64,000 nucleotides of DNA from Chryseobacterium taiwanense (lineage in GTDB: Bacteria; Bacteroidota; Bacteroidia; Flavobacteriales; Weeksellaceae), in contig NZ_JWTA01000015.1 of NCBI RefSeq assembly GCF_000813825.1, forward strand, positions 186,001 through 250,000. The letters are read 5' to 3'. The notes beneath the pieces were generated by a model. The model was not told where the DNA came from, made no database searches, and saw only the letters and a list, made by a program, of their open reading frames with translations. A program made the translations under genes and the position numbers. Positions 18,213-25,533 of this stretch are shown piece after piece (the stretch's first letter is position 1; every line of letters begins with the position of its first letter).

Positions 18213-20075
18213 ATGATTTCAGAAATATATGATGTAATCGTAGTTGGTGCCGGTCACGCAGGATGTGAAGCAGCAGCTGCAGCAGCCAATCTGGGTTCAA
18301 AGACTCTGCTTATCACAATGAATATGCAGACGATCGGACAGATGAGCTGCAACCCTGCGATGGGTGGAATCGCTAAAGGACAAATTGTAAGAGAAATCGA
18401 TGCAATGGGAGGTTACTCAGGAATTGTAGCAGATAAATCTGCCATCCAGTTCAAGATGCTAAACCTTTCCAAAGGTCCTGCAATGTGGTCTCCAAGAACA
18501 CAAAATGACAGAATGCTTTTCGCAGAAGAATGGCGATTAGCATTAGAAAACACACCAAATCTTGACTTTTTCCAGGATATGGTAAAACAACTTATCGTAG
18601 AGAATAACAAGGTAGTAGGAGTTGTTACTTCATTGGGAATTGAGATAAAAGGACGCTCTGTAGTTCTTACAAACGGTACTTTCCTTAATGGATTGATTCA
18701 CGTTGGAGATAAGCAATTAGGAGGTGGAAGAATGGGTGAACCAAGAGCATTTGGAATCACTGAACAGCTAGTTTCTTTAGGTTTTGAAGCCGGAAGAATG
18801 AAGACAGGTACTCCACCGAGAGTAGATGGTAGAAGCTTGGATTATTCTAAAATGGAAGAACAGAGAGGAGATGAAAACCCTCAAAAATTCAGCTATTTAG
18901 ATACTCCTAAGTTAACCAAACAATTAAGTTGTCATATCGTTTATACAAACGAAACTGTACACGATATTTTACGTGAAGGATTCGATAGAAGTCCTATGTT
19001 CAACGGTACAATTCAAAGTTTAGGACCAAGATATTGCCCAAGTATTGAAGATAAAATTAATCGTTTTGCTGAGAGAAACAGACACCAGTTATTCGTAGAA
19101 CCTGAAGGTTGGAGAACCGTAGAAATCTATGTAAATGGATTCAGTTCTTCCCTTCCAGAAGATGTTCAGATCAAAGCAATGAAGCATATTCCAGGATTTG
19201 AGAACGTAAAAGTATTCCGTCCAGGCTATGCTATTGAATATGACTACTTCCCTCCTACCCAATTGAAGCATACCTTAGAGACAAAATTGATCGATAATTT
19301 ATACTTTGCTGGGCAAATTAATGGTACCACAGGGTATGAAGAAGCAGCCGGACAAGGTCTTATTGCAGGGATCAATGCTCACAATAAAGTAAAAGAAAAG
19401 GATGAATTTATCTTAAATAGAGATGAAGCTTATATTGGGGTTTTAATCGACGATCTGATTACAAAAGGTACAGAAGAACCTTACAGAATGTTTACTTCGA
19501 GAGCCGAATACAGACTCCTTTTAAGACAGGATAATGCAGATATTAGACTTACTCAGAAAGCTTTTGATTTAGGTTTAGCAAAAGAGGACAGATTACAAAG
19601 AGTAAATGAAAAAGTAGCTAAAAGTGAGGAACTTGAGAACTTTCTTCGAGAAACGTCTTTAAAACCGGGAGTGATTAATCCTATTCTTGAAAGTATTGAA
19701 AGTAGCCCTGTTGACCAAGCTTACAGAGCTGCTCAAATCCTTACAAGACCTAATATGACATTGAAAAAATTGGATGGAATTGACTTCATTAATGAAGTTT
19801 CTTCTACATATAATGATGAAGTAAGAGAGCAGGCGGAAGTAAATATCAAATATAGAGGTTACATCGAAAAAGAAAAAGAGAACGTAGCAAAACTAAATCG
19901 TTTAGAAAATATCAAGATTCCTGAAGACTTTGATTATACCAAAATCTCAAGTTTGTCTGCTGAAGCGAAGCAAAAAATGACAAATGTAAGACCAAAAACT
20001 ATCGCTCAAGCAGGAAGAATCAGTGGAGTTTCACCAGCCGATATAAACGTTTTACTGGTCTATTTAGGACGTTAA
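18213..20075 (+). CDS. mnmG: tRNA uridine 5-carboxymethylaminomethyl modification enzyme MnmG (GidA)
   Basis: FAD-dependent partner of MnmE that installs cmnm5 on the wobble uridine of certain tRNAs. The FAD-binding VVGAGHAGCEAAAAAA is at the N-terminus. The family blocks MSCNPAMGGIAKGQIVREIDAMGG, TGTPPRVDGRSLDY and YCPSIEDKI follow, as does the C-terminal helical MnmE-binding part from TSRAEYRLLLRQDNAD on. Length 620 is typical. The gene lies exactly between two parS palindromes. mnmG is a classical oriC neighbour in many bacteria, in keeping with the candidate origin 3 kb downstream. Confidence 0.97.
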   Translation: MISEIYDVIVVGAGHAGCEAAAAAANLGSKTLLITMNMQTIGQMSCNPAMGGIAKGQIVREIDAMGGYSGIVADKSAIQFKMLNLSKGPAMWSPRTQNDRMLFAEEWRLALENTPNLDFFQDMVKQLIVENNKVVGVVTSLGIEIKGRSVVLTNGTFLNGLIHVGDKQLGGGRMGEPRAFGITEQLVSLGFEAGRMKTGTPPRVDGRSLDYSKMEEQRGDENPQKFSYLDTPKLTKQLSCHIVYTNETVHDILREGFDRSPMFNGTIQSLGPRYCPSIEDKINRFAERNRHQLFVEPEGWRTVEIYVNGFSSSLPEDVQIKAMKHIPGFENVKVFRPGYAIEYDYFPPTQLKHTLETKLIDNLYFAGQINGTTGYEEAAGQGLIAGINAHNKVKEKDEFILNRDEAYIGVLIDDLITKGTEEPYRMFTSRAEYRLLLRQDNADIRLTQKAFDLGLAKEDRLQRVNEKVAKSEELENFLRETSLKPGVINPILESIESSPVDQAYRAAQILTRPNMTLKKLDGIDFINEVSSTYNDEVREQAEVNIKYRGYIEKEKENVAKLNRLENIKIPEDFDYTKISSLSAEAKQKMTNVRPKTIAQAGRISGVSPADINVLLVYLGR

Positions 20076-20083
20076 ATACAAAA

Positions 20084-20099
20084 TGTTTCACGTGAAACA
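20084..20099. other. parS site 2
   Basis: A second perfect TGTTTCACGTGAAACA starts 9 bp after the mnmG stop codon. Together with site 1 it brackets mnmG, about 1.93 kb apart. Two exact copies of a 16-bp palindrome this close together cannot be chance. Confidence 0.92.
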
Positions 20100-20116
20100 T
20101 AGATAAAATAAAAGCA

Positions 20117-20166
20117 AAAATTAAGGTATTTATGAGCTTATTTTAAACTCTAAATATCTTAATTTT
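20117..20166 (+). terminator. possible mnmG terminator hairpin
   Basis: AAAATTAAGGTATTTA (20117-20132) pairs with TAAATATCTTAATTTT (20151-20166), with a single G-T wobble and an 18-nt loop, followed by T-rich sequence. The stem is AT-rich, so termination strength is uncertain. Confidence 0.4.
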
Positions 20167-20189
20167 TATGATTTAAAGAAACAAATTCA

Positions 20190-21011
20190 ATGAAAATTAA
20201 AGATCATTTTCTTTCACAGGAAATATTTGAAATTAAAGAAACAGAGACAAAAGGAGTTTTTAAAACCTCCCCTATCCCATCAAATATTTCTAAATATTAT
20301 GAAAGTGAAGATTACATTTCCCATCATCAGGATTCAGGAAGTTTAAAAGAAAAGCTTTACAAATTTTTACAATCATTCAATTTACAATACAAAAAAACAA
20401 TCCTTTTGGATAGAATTCAGAAGGGATCAAGAGTATTGGATTATGGATGTGGTGCTGGAGAATTCGTAAAATATATAGAAAATGATTTTGAAACTTTCGG
20501 ATTTGAACCAGATTCAGATGCCAGAAAAGCAGCAAAAAATAAAATTTCAAAAGCTACAATTTTAGATAATATCAATGCTATTGAAGATAAAAGTTTAGAC
20601 GCAATTACTCTTTGGCATGTTTTCGAGCACGTAGAAAATCAGGATGAAATGCTTGAAATTTTCAATAGTAAATTGAAGGAAAAAGGACTTTTAATTATTG
20701 CAGTTCCCAACCCTACTTCTTACGATGCAAAACATTATAAAGAATATTGGGCAGCTTATGATGTACCGAGACACATCTATCATTTCTCAAAAATGGGAAT
20801 GGAAAATCTGATTGCAAAGAAACCAAACTGGAAAATGAGAAAAATTAAACCGTTGGTTCTTGACTCTTATTATATCTCGATGTTGAGCGAAAAATACAAG
20901 AAATCACCTCTTTTTTGGCTAAAAGCTACGATCTACGGAACGATTTCTAACGTAAAAGCTATTTTTTCCAACGAATTTTCAAGTTTGATATACATTATCG
21001 AAAAAAAATAG
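20190..21011 (+). CDS. class I SAM-dependent methyltransferase
   Basis: 273-residue protein with the SAM-binding glycine motif VLDYGCGAGEFVKYIE at about residues 82-97, followed by FGFEPD (acidic end of beta 2) and ITLWHVFEHVEN, a typical Methyltransf_11/12 pattern. An N-terminal extension (residues 1-70) with ISKYYESEDYISHH resembles UbiG-like or polysaccharide-type methyltransferases of Bacteroidota, often linked to cell-envelope synthesis. The substrate cannot be told. The gene ends in a strong terminator. Confidence 0.82.
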   Translation: MKIKDHFLSQEIFEIKETETKGVFKTSPIPSNISKYYESEDYISHHQDSGSLKEKLYKFLQSFNLQYKKTILLDRIQKGSRVLDYGCGAGEFVKYIENDFETFGFEPDSDARKAAKNKISKATILDNINAIEDKSLDAITLWHVFEHVENQDEMLEIFNSKLKEKGLLIIAVPNPTSYDAKHYKEYWAAYDVPRHIYHFSKMGMENLIAKKPNWKMRKIKPLVLDSYYISMLSEKYKKSPLFWLKATIYGTISNVKAIFSNEFSSLIYIIEKK

Positions 21012-21070
21012 AAAATCGATTTTTGGGCTATTTGTAAAGGTCATTTTTTCGAATTTTTAGTATAAAAAGT

Positions 21071-21100
21071 AAAACTCAGAATTATTTTCTGAGTTTTTTT
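21071..21100 (+). terminator. terminator of the methyltransferase gene
   Basis: AAACTCAGAA (21072-21081) pairs with TTCTGAGTTT (21087-21096) around a 5-nt loop and is followed by a T-run, a classic intrinsic terminator. Confidence 0.8.
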
Positions 21101-21260
21101 ATTCTGTTCAACTACTCCCCTACTCCATATTCTAATTAATATTTTTTCTAAAAGATAAAATTCTAAAAATTGAATATTCAATTTTAAAAATATGGACAAT
21201 ATGTTAGTAAGTATTCTAATTACTAAAAATATAAAATATTCAACAAATAAAACTAATAGC

Positions 21261-21320
21261 CTGAGAATCGCTTAAATTATTTTTAATTAATAATTGTACA
21301 GTATAGAAGAAAGAGAATAG
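21261..21320. repeat. intergenic 60-bp repeat, copy 1
   Basis: First of three ungapped 60-bp copies that begin CTGAGAAT and contain the block TTAATTnnTAATTnTnCAGTA. Adjacent copies start 167 and 165 bp apart, while the sequences between them are not visibly alike. No ORF covers them. Possible identities are small RNA genes, a protein-binding array or a short mobile repeat. Confidence 0.7.
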
Positions 21321-21427
21321 TACAATTTAAAAAGAGAAAAACCAAAAAAATCAAAAATTTACGTTTCTTGAAAAGATCAAAGCTAATTTGGAAAAAATAA
21401 CTGAAGTCAAGAGTACAAACTAAGGCT

Positions 21428-21487
21428 CTGAGAATGCCACAGATTTTTTTTAATTAGTAATTGTTCAGTATAACGGAAAGAAAATAG
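21428..21487. repeat. intergenic 60-bp repeat, copy 2
   Basis: Second copy, starting 167 bp after copy 1. It aligns without gaps to copies 1 and 3; the CTGAGAAT start and the AATTAGTAATTGTTCAGTAT core are retained. Confidence 0.7.
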
Positions 21488-21592
21488 CAATCATTTAGAA
21501 AAGAAAACATAATTAATTTGAAATTTTACTATTCATAAAAAGATTAATGAGATTTTCAAGATGTAGCCATTTTCAAACTTCAAACAAACCCT

Positions 21593-21652
21593 CTGAGAAT
21601 CGCGTAGATTTATTTTAATTGATAATTATACAGTACAACAGACAGAGAAAAC
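21593..21652. repeat. intergenic 60-bp repeat, copy 3
   Basis: Third copy, starting 165 bp after copy 2 and ending about 140 bp before the pgk stop codon. The core reads AATTGATAATTATACAGTAC. No fourth copy is seen within the window. Confidence 0.7.
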
Positions 21653-21746
21653 CTAAAAATTTTCGAGAAAATACTCTTTTAGGCAAAGCAAACTGCCAAA
21701 AGTAAAGATATACTAAAGAAATTTTGGAAATTTGAAGCAGAAAAAC

Positions 21747-21775
21747 AAAAGTCTGCTATTGTATAGCAGACTTTT
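21747..21775. terminator. bidirectional terminator at the pgk 3' end
   Basis: AAAAGTCTGCTAT and ATAGCAGACTTTT form a perfect 13-bp stem with a 3-nt loop (21747-21775), just past the pgk stop codon on the minus strand. The A-run on one arm and T-run on the other allow use from either side. Confidence 0.8.
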
Positions 21776-21791
21776 AATATATTTTTTAACT

Positions 21792-22982
21792 TTAGTTGTT
21801 AATGGCAGCAACTCCAGGAAGTTCTAAACCTTCCAAACTTTCAAGCATTGCTCCACCTCCAGTAGAAACATAACTTACTTTCTCGCCATAACCGAATTGT
21901 TTTACGAAAGCCACACTGTCTCCTCCTCCTACTAAAGAGAAAGCTCCTTGTCTTGTTGCTTCAGCAATACTGTCTCCAAGAGCAACAGTTCCTGCAGCAA
22001 AGTTTGACATTTCAAAAACTCCGATCGGACCATTCCAAAGAATTGTTCTTGAATTTAAAAGAACATCATTAAACTGATCTCTAGATCTTGGACCAGCATC
22101 CAATCCCATCCATCCTTCAGGGATCGCATAGATATCTACTTCTTTTTTCTCAGCATCATTACTGAAACTTTCAGCAATGATGGTGTCGGAAGGAAGATAG
22201 ACTTTTACATTATGTTCTTTTGCTTTTCCTAAAATCTCAAGAGCTAAAGGCAATTTATCTTCTTCAACAAGTGAAGTTCCAATCTTACCTCCAAGAGCTT
22301 TAATAAAAGTAAATGCCATTCCACCACCAATAATTAAATTATCAACTGCCGGTAAAACATTTTCTATAATTGTAATTTTAGTAGAAACCTTAGAACCACC
22401 AAGTATCGCAGTTACAGGACGTTCACCACTTTTCAAAACTTTATCGATTGCCTGAAGTTCTTTAGCCATCAATAAACCGAAAAACTTAGTCGAAGGAAAG
22501 AATTTAGCAATTACAGCAGTTGAAGCATGTGCTCTGTGAGCTGTACCGAAAGCATCATTTACATACGCATCAGCTAATTTTGAAAGCTGTTCAGCAAATC
22601 CTTCATCTCCTTTCTCTTCTTCATTATGAAAACGTAGATTTTCCAATAATAGAACCTCCCCTGCTTTAAGTTCAGAAGCAGCCTTTTCAGCTTTTTCTCC
22701 CACACATTCCTCAACAAACTTAACTTCTTGTCCTAAAACACTAGAAACCTCGCTTATGATATGTTTAAGTGAAAATTCATCTTTTACTTCTCCCTTAGGT
22801 CTTCCTAAATGTGCCATTAAAATTACAGAACCGCCATCTTTAAGAATTTTATCTACAGTAGGCTTTACAGCAACAATTCTTGTATTATCCGTAACATTCA
22901 GCTGATCGTCCTGAGGAACATTAAAATCTACTCGTACCAGAGCTTTTTTATCTTTAAAATTAAAGTCATTGATTGTTTTCAT
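21792..22982 (-). CDS. pgk: phosphoglycerate kinase
   Basis: Glycolytic enzyme forming ATP and 3-phosphoglycerate from 1,3-bisphosphoglycerate. Substrate-binding [11 protein letters not shown] at the N-terminus, [10 protein letters not shown] near residue 57, [13 protein letters not shown], the nucleotide-site GGSKVSTK and the C-terminal [11 protein letters not shown] are all present. Length 396 is standard. It is monocistronic, on the minus strand between the repeat-bearing spacer and the putative origin. The ATG at 22982 opens [12 protein letters not shown], as in related enzymes. Confidence 0.97.
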   Translation of the reverse strand: MKTINDFNFKDKKALVRVDFNVPQDDQLNVTDNTRIVAVKPTVDKILKDGGSVILMAHLGRPKGEVKDEFSLKHIISEVSSVLGQEVKFVEECVGEKAEKAASELKAGEVLLLENLRFHNEEEKGDEGFAEQLSKLADAYVNDAFGTAHRAHASTAVIAKFFPSTKFFGLLMAKELQAIDKVLKSGERPVTAILGGSKVSTKITIIENVLPAVDNLIIGGGMAFTFIKALGGKIGTSLVEEDKLPLALEILGKAKEHNVKVYLPSDTIIAESFSNDAEKKEVDIYAIPEGWMGLDAGPRSRDQFNDVLLNSRTILWNGPIGVFEMSNFAAGTVALGDSIAEATRQGAFSLVGGGDSVAFVKQFGYGEKVSYVSTGGGAMLESLEGLELPGVAAINN

Positions 22983-23160
22983 ATATACTGTTTATTTCTA
23001 TAGTCATGCGTCGACATTCCAATATCTCCCAAAGCAGGAAATCTTGCAGAGCCGGTTGTCATAAATAATATTGAATTTTCTTTTCACAAATGTAAGATTT
23101 TAAAATTTTTGAAAAGCCGCAACCCTGTAAAAGTTTTCAAAAAAAATTTCCCCACAAACC

Positions 23161-23227
23161 CAACACTCATTAATCAACAATTTATTTTCTTTTAAAAAAA
23201 AGAATACGGTATTGTTGTTGAGTGTTG
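23161..23227. repeat. inverted repeat in the candidate origin (outer pair)
   Basis: CAACACTC (23161-23168) and CAACAAT (23175-23181) are mirrored by ATTGTTG (23211-23217) and GAGTGTTG (23220-23227), giving a two-part stem with an asymmetric internal bulge. Confidence 0.55.
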
Positions 23228-23281
23228 TGAGTTTAGGGGATAACTTTTTAGTTAAAACTTGATAACATGAAATTTTTATTC

Positions 23282-23325
23282 AATTCACATTTTATTTACA
23301 ATATAATTTCCTGAAAATGTGAATT
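23282..23325. repeat. 12-bp inverted repeat in the candidate origin
   Basis: AATTCACATTTT (23282-23293) and AAAATGTGAATT (23314-23325) are exact reverse complements with a 20-bp spacer. Each arm contains a 7/9 DnaA-box-like TTCACA core. Confidence 0.6.
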
Positions 23326-23333
23326 TTCATTTG

Positions 23334-23355
23334 GTTACTAACAAATATTAGTAAC
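23334..23355. repeat. 8-bp inverted repeat in the candidate origin
   Basis: GTTACTAA (23334-23341) and TTAGTAAC (23348-23355) are perfect reverse complements with a 6-bp spacer. Confidence 0.55.
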
Positions 23356-23503
23356 TTTTCCCCAATCCTCTTTATTGATAACCGATTTATGGAAAAAATA
23401 CAGATTACTTGAAAAAAAGTTTTTAAAAATTTTGGGTTGATTTTTTTGGAGTAAGTTTCATTACAAATTTTATCGAACAAAAAAAAAAATATTTTTAGCA
23501 AAG

Positions 23504-23522
23504 TTATCCACAGTTATTCACA
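23504..23522 (+). promoter_or_regulatory. tandem DnaA boxes
   Basis: TTATCCACA (23504-23512) and TTATTCACA (23514-23522) both match TTATNCACA exactly, have the same orientation and start 10 bp apart, one helical turn. This close phased pair is typical of a DnaA-binding origin. Confidence 0.7.
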
Positions 23523-23531
23523 ATACTCTTA

Positions 23532-23572
23532 ACACTTAATTAGAATTTAACTAACAATTAGTTAATAAGTGT
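23532..23572. repeat. nested inverted repeat beside the DnaA boxes
   Basis: Outer arms ACACTTA (23532-23538) and TAAGTGT (23566-23572) enclose inner arms TTAACTAA (23547-23554) and TTAGTTAA (23558-23565). It lies 10 bp after the tandem DnaA boxes. Confidence 0.55.
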
Positions 23573-24106
23573 AAAATTTTAGATTTGTGAAAAATCAATA
23601 GATTGAATATCAATATTTTGATTAGTTTTTCTAGTGTTTTAAGTGGTTTTGGAAGGAAAATTCTACAGGTGGAGCTTTAAAATGAAAAAAGAGAAAATCT
23701 TTTAAAACAGCGGAATTATAAGATATTTCTTCTTTTATGATGTTTTTCAAAATGGTGTTGATTGGTTCCAGGAAATATTTTAATGTATTTACCATAATAT
23801 AATTAATAAATTTAAAAACTAAATATTTAGTTTAATTAAAAATTAACTACATAATAAATAGAAAAATATAGTTGAGAGTAATAATGATATTACGATACAC
23901 TTTAAAGTAAATGGACGTATTTTTCTATCTATGGAAGTAACTATAAAAATAAGAATCTTAAACCTTCATAATTCAAGTTATGATAAGGGTTCTAATTCTC
24001 TCCTTGGAATTTTAATATAAAAGCTCATGAAACAAAGAAGATTAAAGTTGGATTTAACGTAACTTTGTCAAAGATTTAATTCAGTAGATATAAAATAAAA
24101 GTAAAA

Positions 24107-24541
24107 ATGAAAAGAAAAATTGCTATTGCAGGAGATCATGCTGGTTTTGAATACAAGCAGATCCTTATCAAACATTTAGAAGAAAACTTTGAAGTTCAGG
24201 ATTTCGGTACTTTTTCTACGGACAGTGTTGATTATCCGGATTTTGTACATCCTGCAGCAACTTCAGTAGAAAACGGAGAAAACGAACTTGGAATCTTAAT
24301 CTGTGGAAGCGGAAACGGCGTTCAGATCACTGCCAACAAACATCAGAAAATCCGTTGTGCACTTTGCTGGATGCCGGAAATTGCGGAATTGGCAAGACAA
24401 CATAATGATGCAAATATGATCTCGATCCCAGCAAGATTCATTGCAAAAGAAGTAGCGATAGAAATTGCAAATAAATTTCTTTCTACAGATTTTGAAGGTG
24501 GAAGACACCAAAATAGAGTTAATAAAATTGCAGTTTGCTAA
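24107..24541 (+). CDS. rpiB: ribose 5-phosphate isomerase B
   Basis: Interconverts ribose 5-phosphate and ribulose 5-phosphate in the pentose phosphate pathway. The N-terminal IAGDHAGFEYK and the active-site loop GILICGSGNGVQITANKHQKIRCA are the RpiB/LacAB signature, with the catalytic Cys in ICGSGNG. Length 144 is normal. It is the first gene right of the putative origin, is alone, and ends in a strong hairpin. Confidence 0.94.
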   Translation: MKRKIAIAGDHAGFEYKQILIKHLEENFEVQDFGTFSTDSVDYPDFVHPAATSVENGENELGILICGSGNGVQITANKHQKIRCALCWMPEIAELARQHNDANMISIPARFIAKEVAIEIANKFLSTDFEGGRHQNRVNKIAVC

Positions 24542-24548
24542 AATGATA

Positions 24549-24584
24549 AAGGCTTGTAAATCATATTACAAGCCTTATTTATTT
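24549..24584 (+). terminator. rpiB terminator
   Basis: AAGGCTTGTAA (24549-24559) and TTACAAGCCTT (24566-24576) form a perfect 11-bp stem, followed by a T-rich stretch. Confidence 0.8.
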
Positions 24585-24593
24585 TTTATTTTA

Positions 24594-24601
24594 TATCTTT
24601 G
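24594..24601 (+). promoter_or_regulatory. -7 promoter box with a long leader
   Basis: TATCTTTG fits TAnnTTTG perfectly. It lies 203 bp before the next start codon, so the transcript for the secreted hypothetical protein and rnr would have a leader of about 190 nt, unless a separate short RNA is made. No -33 element is obvious. Confidence 0.4.
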
Positions 24602-24804
24602 CAATGTCCAATAGATTTTACCAGTCTATTATTTCCTACGGAATCCTTTTAGTATGTAAAAAATATTTAATAGAAGGTTTTCTCCTCTCTTCTCCATTTT
24701 TGTAGTAATTTTATACAAAGTCAAGCTTCCATTATAAGTTAATTGGAAAAAACTATAATGTATTTAATTTTAAAAATAAGTATAAAACCATTGAACGGAA
24801 CTAT

Positions 24805-25533
24805 ATGAGATTGCTATTCTTTTGTTTTTTATTAATAGGAAATTTTTTTAACTCTCAAATTCGAAAAGATACATTGGGAGAAATTAAATATCCTGATTGT
24901 GTAGAGTTTGATAAAAAAGATAAAGAATATTATGACCGTTTAATGGAAGAATCTAAAGAAACTGATTATTCAGGATTAGCAGATGTGATTATTAAAAATA
25001 TTAATACAAAAAGCTTAAAAACTAAAAATTTAAAATTATATATTCGGAAAATTAGAACAATTTGTGGTAATGAAATTGATTATTCTGTTTGCTCTTCTAA
25101 GATAAATATTATAAATCCAATATATAATGAATATAAATTTTGGACTGAAAAATCAATAAAAGATCTCAGTAAAAAATTAGATAAAAACCTGATATTTGCT
25201 GTGAAATATTATGGTTTTGGTAATTCGGAAATTTTTTTAAATGAAGAAACCTATTCTGATAGGTATGTATCAAAAGAAGTAAGAAAATTTATTACAAGCC
25301 AAAAGAAAGGAACTTATAATGAAGCAAGTTTTTATTATATCCCTTCTTCAGAAAAAGTAAAGACTGAGGTTGAAAAAGCAGATTATTTGAGTCTACATTT
25401 TACAAACCACTTAAAAAAAATTGTAGTGGTAAAATATAATATTAATGGTGAAGATATCTATAAAACGTTCCAATATGATCATAAAAAATGGAAGGTAATA
25501 GATAATAAAAATGAATTTAAATTTATAAACTAA
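24805..25533 (+). CDS. secreted hypothetical protein upstream of rnr
   Basis: 242 residues, beginning with a probable signal peptide (MRLLFFCFLLIGNFFNSQ). The remainder is lysine- and asparagine-rich without recognised domain. A CG-N-DYSVCSSK stretch near residue 90 gives two cysteines that could form a disulfide. The C-terminal part (EDIYKTFQYDHKKWKVID) is beta-like. Its stop overlaps the rnr ATG by one base (TAATG), so the genes are co-transcribed, but there is no evident functional link. Codon use is more AT-rich than in neighbours, which could point to recent acquisition. Confidence 0.7.
   Translation: MRLLFFCFLLIGNFFNSQIRKDTLGEIKYPDCVEFDKKDKEYYDRLMEESKETDYSGLADVIIKNINTKSLKTKNLKLYIRKIRTICGNEIDYSVCSSKINIINPIYNEYKFWTEKSIKDLSKKLDKNLIFAVKYYGFGNSEIFLNEETYSDRYVSKEVRKFITSQKKGTYNEASFYYIPSSEKVKTEVEKADYLSLHFTNHLKKIVVVKYNINGEDIYKTFQYDHKKWKVIDNKNEFKFIN

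Larger units (their letters stand above)
22983..24106. other. candidate chromosomal replication origin (oriC)
   Basis: 1.12-kb AT-rich region without a convincing gene. It holds two consensus DnaA boxes in tandem (TTATCCACA 23504-23512, TTATTCACA 23514-23522) and an 8/9 match on the minus strand (23586-23594, TTTTTCACA). It also has several 7/9 matches, GATAAC elements and at least four inverted repeats between 23161 and 23572, plus very AT-rich tracts that could unwind. parS sites lie 3-5 kb away. dnaA is not nearby, which is not unusual in Bacteroidota. GC skew was not computed, so the call is an inference. Confidence 0.55.

Noticed and set aside
21261..21652. CRISPR array
   Set aside because: The repeats are 60 bp, imperfect and only three, with spacers near 106 bp; no cas genes.
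23292..23501. 69-residue minus-strand ORF in the candidate origin
   Set aside because: Lys/Phe/Ile-rich translation from AT-rich DNA overlapping inverted repeats; no sign of selection on the frame.
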